Positions 59,102-64,000 of a stretch of DNA of 64,000 bases are shown one piece after another. The notes under the pieces were generated by a model that was given only the letters and a program-made list of their open reading frames with translations, ran no database searches and was not told the DNA's origin. Location of the stretch: contig CM057061.1 in assembly GCA_029945375.1 (NCBI GenBank), positions 868,001 to 932,000 on the forward strand. Direction: 5' to 3'. This DNA is from Agaricus subrufescens. Its lineage: Eukaryota; Basidiomycota; Agaricomycetes; Agaricales; Agaricaceae. Both the position numbers and the translations under genes were made by a program. The first letter of the stretch is position 1. Every line of letters starts with the position of its first letter.

Positions 59102-62100
59102 ATGGCTCGCCCTGTTTTCCTCAAAAACGGAGACCAAGTCAAAATTAATGGTACACCAGACTAATTCCCCTCAGCATATATAGCCATCTCCTCACGCATT
59201 TTTCAGACCATGTATACTGTTCGCCCACCTGGGAGGCACGAGACGGCACGCCATATTCCATTGCCCGTATAATGGAGTTTCTTCCCCCAGAAGACGCTCC
59301 TAAAGGACCTGAAAGCAAAAAATTCCACTATACTCGAGTGCGCTTGGCTTGGTACTATCGTCCAGGCGACGTGAGCGACCGTACGGTCTCCGATTCTCGA
59401 CTCCTCCTCGCTGCCATATATTCGGAGGTTTGCGACATTAATCAGTTACGCGGGAAGTGCTACGTCGTTCACAGGGACAAAATCTCGGACCTCGCCGGAT
59501 GGAAAAAAAGGCCAGATAGATTTTACTTCAACCGCTTGTTCGATCCGTACATCAAGAAGGAGTTCGAAGTGATTCAATCCACCGACGTTAGAAATAGTAC
59601 GTGTGCCGAAGTGGCACTAGCATTCTACATTGTCTTTTTTTTGTTGACACTCACATCTCAACCTTATCCAGTACCTGACCATATACGCGAGATTTTGACA
59701 TCACGATATGAATATATCGTTGCTGAGAAGGAGGTTGTTGCAGACCTCACAGATAATCTGCGCCTGTGTGCCACGTGCGAAGCATGGTGCCCGAGGTGAG
59801 AATAAATCCACTCTGTTTCTGTTCCAGATAGTCACGAAATTTATTTGTTTCCGCAAATCTTCTATCAATCAACCTCGTAATACCTGTTGATCGTACTTCA
59901 ACTATTACTAAACTTCTCTCGATAAGTGCCGACACTGTCCAATGTGATCGCTGCAAGAAGTACTTTCACATGGGTTGTGTTCAGCCACCTTTACATGCAA
60001 AGCCCTCCAGGGGGTATGGTTGGACTTGCGCTCCCTGTTCTCGCAAGCACGAAGAAGAGGTCGATCGCCATGTAGTTCGGTATCCCACTCCATCCGCCCC
60101 GCGCAAGACAAATGCGCCTCCGGCGAGGGGTCGTGGACGTCCCCGTAAGGATAAAGCCCAGGCCGAGCGTGAAGAGAACTTTCCGGTTAAGCACTTTAAC
60201 ATGTGGCCCTTCAGATATTTCGGGTAAGTATGCCCATGATTCATGGTACCTCCGTCTCGGACTTCCAAATAACACGACACTTCATATATTAGGCAATATA
60301 CAGTCGCGGAAGATACCTTAGGTGCGATCACGCCGATTACTAATGGATTTAAAATTAACCTTCTGTGACCCATAATACTCCGACAGACCCAGAAGATCTG
60401 ATATTTCCTCGGACTGCAACTCGCCAAGGCCCAAAATATCAGGCGAACGTCCCACCGGCCCCAGATCCATATAATCACCCACCCGGTAGGTGCTACGTCA
60501 TAGTCGGCTTCGGTTAACTGGGAAGCTTATAGAGCCACTGCCATAGACATCGATGAGCGGGGTGGAGACAATACTGTCGAGGTTTTCGGTATCATCAACA
60601 GCCTAACGGAAGCTGAAGGTTTGTTCTCGTCCTTTCTATGAGCGACGATGATATTAATGTTTCCATGTCCACGAGTAGCTGCAGAAGGTAAGCTACCGCA
60701 ATGCTCAGTTTGCCTTTTTTGATAATGTTCGCCTTTCCTTCATACCCGTTCTTCAGTGGAAGCCTGCAAACGAAGCTTAACGAACAACCGAGAACTCCAG
60801 ATAAATGTCGATTGGATTACCGAAGTTATCCGTCGGTTTTCTGATGCCGCACTAGCTGCTCGTCCGTTTACAGCGGTAAGTATGAAGAATGCTGTGCGAG
60901 TTGACAAGGTCAGGCGATCCTCTTTTATTCTTAGTCCAAATCTTAAAAGTCATCGGATACATGCATAGTGGTCAAAGGAGGAGACTCCTTATAAGGATGA
61001 ACCATGGAGCAGGGAAGAAATCGTTACTTTCGAAGATGCAATCATGCATCATAATGCCGAACTTCGCGCTGTGCGGGACGAGGTTGTTAGTCGTACAATA
61101 CCAGAAGTTGTGCGATTTTATGGTCATTGGAAAAGGTAAACCTTCTTGATTGATATTGACAATCACCCCTTCAACTCAACGTATATCTTTCCGAAGTCAT
61201 AAACTAGGCGAGCAGCATAAACGCATCAAAGAAGCTGGAGAACCTCCAAAACCCATCTGTCGCCGTTATAAAAGCGACGAAGAAGCCGCTTCCGTCGGGC
61301 AGCATGTTGGACTTTCAGATGATGAAAATTCTATTGTTGCGGAACCAGCTTCAAAGACCCCGACCTGTGGTGCCTGTAGAACTCGCGAAACCGCTAGATG
61401 GTGGAAAGCTCCAAAAGGTCTCTCCAGCAATATTCTTTGCGATACATGTGGAACGAACTGGCGAAGATACGCGGATCTAACATTTGTCCGCTCGTCTCGT
61501 GATGAACAACCTGCCCCCCAGAAGTCGAAGGCCATTGATAAGCGCGAAGGGACACCATTGACGGGACCTTCGGCTAAGCGAATCAGGGTGAGGGTTCTAT
61601 TTCACATCAGTATTTCATATACATCACATCAATGGCATCACACACGCATACCCGTGTTTTCCGTGTTTTGCGTATCCCCTCGCTGATCTATTTCCATTGA
61701 CAGACGTCGGCTTCGTCAGTCTCAGTCCAGTCGACACCGCCACCGCCAGTATCCTCGGCACCCCAAGTGCGGTGTCTGGCATGTACTCGAATAGGGCCCT
61801 TGGGCAAAGTCTTGAAGTGCCAAAAATGTGAAGTCCGAGTCCATGCTGGTAAGCTTTTATCCGGCCAAAGAACAGTTCTATGAACTTACCATAACCGACA
61901 CGCTTACTGGGCATTTTTACACTGATGATCAATTGCAGGGTCTTGTGGTGCTGTTATTATTGACCCGACGAAACCTGAGAAATGGACATGTGAACTCTGT
62001 GACAATGACCAAACACAAGAAGCATCACTTGTACGTCAAAGTCAAACTCAAAGGAGATGGAAGGTTTTCTAATCTGATTGTCTGTTTTTCTTTGTGAAAC

Positions 62101-63183
62101 GTGTCATTCCATGACAAACAGAACCCTGATTGCGTATTATGTCCAAGAGGAAGGGCTGAGGACCGGAAGAAGAAACCTTATCCTTCCGCTGATTCATTTC
62201 TCCGTGTTTGCAAGCAGACAGAGCAACAGTGTTGGGCTCACCTCTTGTGTGCTGTATTTTCCCCTGAAATTACCTTTTCGGACGCGAGTCGGCTCCGTCT
62301 AGTTGAGGGCGTGAATATCATTTCCAATCATCGCTGGTCGACGGTAAGTGCTCAAGCGAATTCGCCGCCTCTACCTTGACCCGACTAATAAAACCCGTTG
62401 TTAATTATCATTACAGAAGTGTAGCATATGCAATATTTCACAAGGAGCCGTGATTCGATGTTGCGACTGCACCAAAGAATATCATGCGTCTTGTGCATGG
62501 AAACAAGGTCACAGATTTGGATTTGAGATACAACCGGTAAGTGTTGTAACGTGGTCTTCATTACTTGCGCCCCTCGGAGGAAGTAAAAATATCGTCGACG
62601 TTTCATTAACTTTCATGATCTTAGATTAAGAGTAGCCGACGCGACACCACGGTCACTGTTACCTTCAAGGGAGAAACCGGTTGTATGAATGCAATTGTTT
62701 CATGCAAGGATCATGATCATAGCCGGCGATCGATCTATGACATATGTGAGGCTAATGAAGGTGGAGAGGTCCGTTCGGCTGTGCACCAGATATGACGCAT
62801 TTATTTCTAACAACTCCGCCTTTTCTTCTCTCTTTTTCTTTTCACAGACTGCTCTTCAAGTTTATGTTCAGGCGTACAAACAAGCTCAAGTAGGCCACGC
62901 TCATGGTTTACTGCGTAAAGCACGAAGACTCGATAGCATCTTACACACCCGATCCGATTCATCATCCTCATCAAGTGCCTCCACACCTCAATCTACCACA
63001 TCCATCGGCCCAGAATGTTATCAATGTCATACTCAATTCTCTCCAGCATTTTACCCCTCTCCGGAGCAACAACAGCAGCAACAGCCACAACAACAACATG
63101 ATCAGTATTTATGTCATAAATGTCATTTTGAAGCTGCCGAAGAGAACCTTGGCAATCAAAGAGTTTTGGGTATAACTGTATAG
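59102..63183 (+). CDS. Snt2-like BAH/PHD/ELM2-SANT/GATA chromatin protein
   Basis: Multi-exon gene, ATG 59102-59104 (MARPVFLKNGDQVKI), stop 63181-63183. In order: a BAH domain (residues ~16-140; VRLAWYYRPGDVSDRT, EVCDINQLRGKCYVVH); a C4HC3 PHD finger (CATCEAWCP...CDRCKKYFHMGC...WTCAPC); an AT-hook-like RGRGRPRKDK; an ELM2-SANT region (FPRTATRQGPKYQANVP; WSREEIVTFEDAIMHHNAEL; IPEVVRFYGHWKR); a GATA-type finger (CGACRTRETARWWKAP...CDTCG); and an extended PHD (CLACTRIGPLGK, CELC, PDCVLCPRG, CWAHLLCAVF, CSICNISQGAVIRCCDC). A final zinc motif (CYQCHTQFSPAF...CHKCHF) flanks a Gln-rich run (63067-63100). The order matches fungal Snt2 (yeast Snt2C with Ecm5 and Rpd3; S. pombe Lid2 complex). Short first exon joins at N-D-H-V-Y. 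Confidence 0.88.
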
Positions 63184-63492
63184 CGTTCCGAGATTTTTTG
63201 TTAGGTATAAAGAAAAGAAATAGAGAAAGAAAAAATTAATGAATATAACGTTACAAGTTACTACTACTACTACTAATACTACCCTGTGTCTTCTTTTTTT
63301 TCTTAGCTTCTTTTTTCTAGGGGTCCAGTGATCATGAAGGGATGCAAGCGTTAGAATACAATATATTTAAAAAAAAGGGGGGGAGAGCGGGGAAAAAACA
63401 ATTGTAGCAAGGCGAATAAGACAGACAGGAGGCAGATTTGACCATATAAAAAGAAAAAAGGAAGAGATTATAATGTTTGAGAAAAGAGTGTT
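63184..63492. other. Intergenic, convergent 3' ends
   Basis: About 310 bases between the stops of the Snt2-like gene and the ubiquitin protease gene. Purine-rich (A/G) on the plus strand with a CTA trinucleotide run at 63258-63275. No gene. Confidence 0.6.
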
Positions 63493-64000
63493 CTATCGAA
63501 CCCTCTTGTAGAATAATACATATGCTTTCTGGTTCTAGTAGATTTATTAGCGTCAGTTTACGATAGTAATATACCCAAAAGAGAAAAAAAAAAGCTAGAA
63601 CACGCAAAAAAGAACACTTACAATGACAGATTTCGGTTCAACTGATTTGATGCTGCTATCATCGCAGTACATCCATCCACCACGAGACGCCACAAACGAG
63701 GTATCTATACACACACACACACAAAAAGGAAAGGGCCCCCATTAGCATCCCGAACCAAAATTAAAGTTATCGACAGTAGAAATAGGAAACCCACAATGTC
63801 CACTGGTCAAATTCCCATAATGGTTCGTGACAGCATATAAATCATAACGATATGGCGGCAATTGAGTGCGGGGATCATCAAGTGACATGGGAAGACCCCC
63901 ATTCAGTTCACTTCTGTCAACACCAGGAGGTAGAGGTGCGGGCATATAATTCGTAAGGTCCAGCGACTTCATCGGATATTCGACAAACGTGTCAATCTTG
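63493..64000 (-). CDS. Ubiquitin-specific protease, C-terminal part
   Basis: Partial gene running off the window's end. Visible exons 63795 to past 64000, 63622-63704 and 63493-63534 (stop TAG 63493-63495), phase-consistent. The segment is the last third of a USP catalytic domain: a family-typical LDLTNYMPAPLPPGVDRS stretch, YRYDLYAVTNHYGNLTSGHYTSFV containing the catalytic His box (GHYT), GGWMYCDDSSI with the Asp/Asn box, and the terminal AYVLFYKR. It removes ubiquitin from proteins; the LDLT...LPPGVD stretch is reminiscent of Doa4/USP8-type enzymes. The Cys box and N-terminus lie outside the window. A GT-repeat on the minus strand (63705-63722) abuts the acceptor of one intron. Confidence 0.9.
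63705..63723. repeat. AC/GT dinucleotide repeat at an intron acceptor
   Basis: Eight or nine AC units on the plus strand, read as GT repeats just before the TATAG acceptor of the ubiquitin protease gene. It is a potential microsatellite. Confidence 0.7.

Noticed and set aside
1..64000. Transposons, CRISPR arrays or bacterial-type elements
   Set aside because: I saw no terminal inverted repeats, transposase or reverse-transcriptase motifs, or spaced direct repeats. The only mobile-like sign is the segmental duplication.

Overview
The window is nuclear DNA of a filamentous fungus, most likely a mushroom-forming basidiomycete (Agaricomycetes). Genes are packed on both strands, protein-coding genes are cut by many short introns (mostly about 50-60 bases), there are no bacterial-style operons, and several proteins have layouts I associate with Agaricomycetes (a DEP-DH-DH-PH-CNH RhoGEF, a membrane hybrid histidine kinase, paired rhodopsin-like membrane proteins). 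Exon coordinates were derived by eye from splice signals, reading frame and family conservation.

Layout: the 3' end of an SLC35F-type transporter (1-890); a small membrane-anchored unknown protein (1388-2025, -); pantothenate synthetase (2882-4123, -) close behind dolichyldiphosphatase (4190-5138, -); two tandem rhodopsin-like membrane proteins (6298-7661 and 8604-9896, -); a ubiquitin-like/WLM metalloprotease (10508-11598, -); a coiled-coil protein (12190-14002, +). Then comes a tandem segmental duplication: two intact nitronate monooxygenase genes (14998-16344, 17617-18959) with a broken fragment of the coiled-coil gene between them, ending at a tRNA-Ile(AAT) gene. A large RhoGEF (19434-25136, -) is divergent from a METTL2/TRM140-type tRNA methyltransferase (25480-27132, +). 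From 27.1 to 32.2 kb is a gene-poor stretch holding a decayed amino-acid permease gene. Next are a GPATCH1-like spliceosome factor (32224-35244, +), Mak11/PAK1IP1 (35282-36852, -), mitochondrial GatA (36995-39002, +), a very large Rxt3-domain protein (40323-46479, +), ALG5 (46962-48194, -), an RCC1-type RanGEF (48811-50274, -), a RanBP3/Yrb2-like protein (50549-52813, -), a hybrid histidine kinase (53090-58119, -), a Snt2-like BAH/PHD/ELM2/GATA chromatin protein (59102-63183, +) and the 3' end of a ubiquitin-specific protease (63493 to past 64000, -).

Functional links: dolichyldiphosphatase and ALG5 both serve dolichol-linked glycosylation. The RanGEF lies beside a RanBP3-like protein, and RanBP3 is a known RCC1 cofactor. 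Rxt3 and Snt2 are both chromatin-complex subunits linked to Rpd3 in yeast. GatA and the tRNA methyltransferase act on tRNA.

The most unusual signals are in splicing. Several introns need GC-AG ends to keep conserved protein sequence, and one intron inside the H-box of the histidine kinase reads best as AT-AC. The recent nitronate monooxygenase duplicates differ at one splice donor (GT in one copy, GC in the other).
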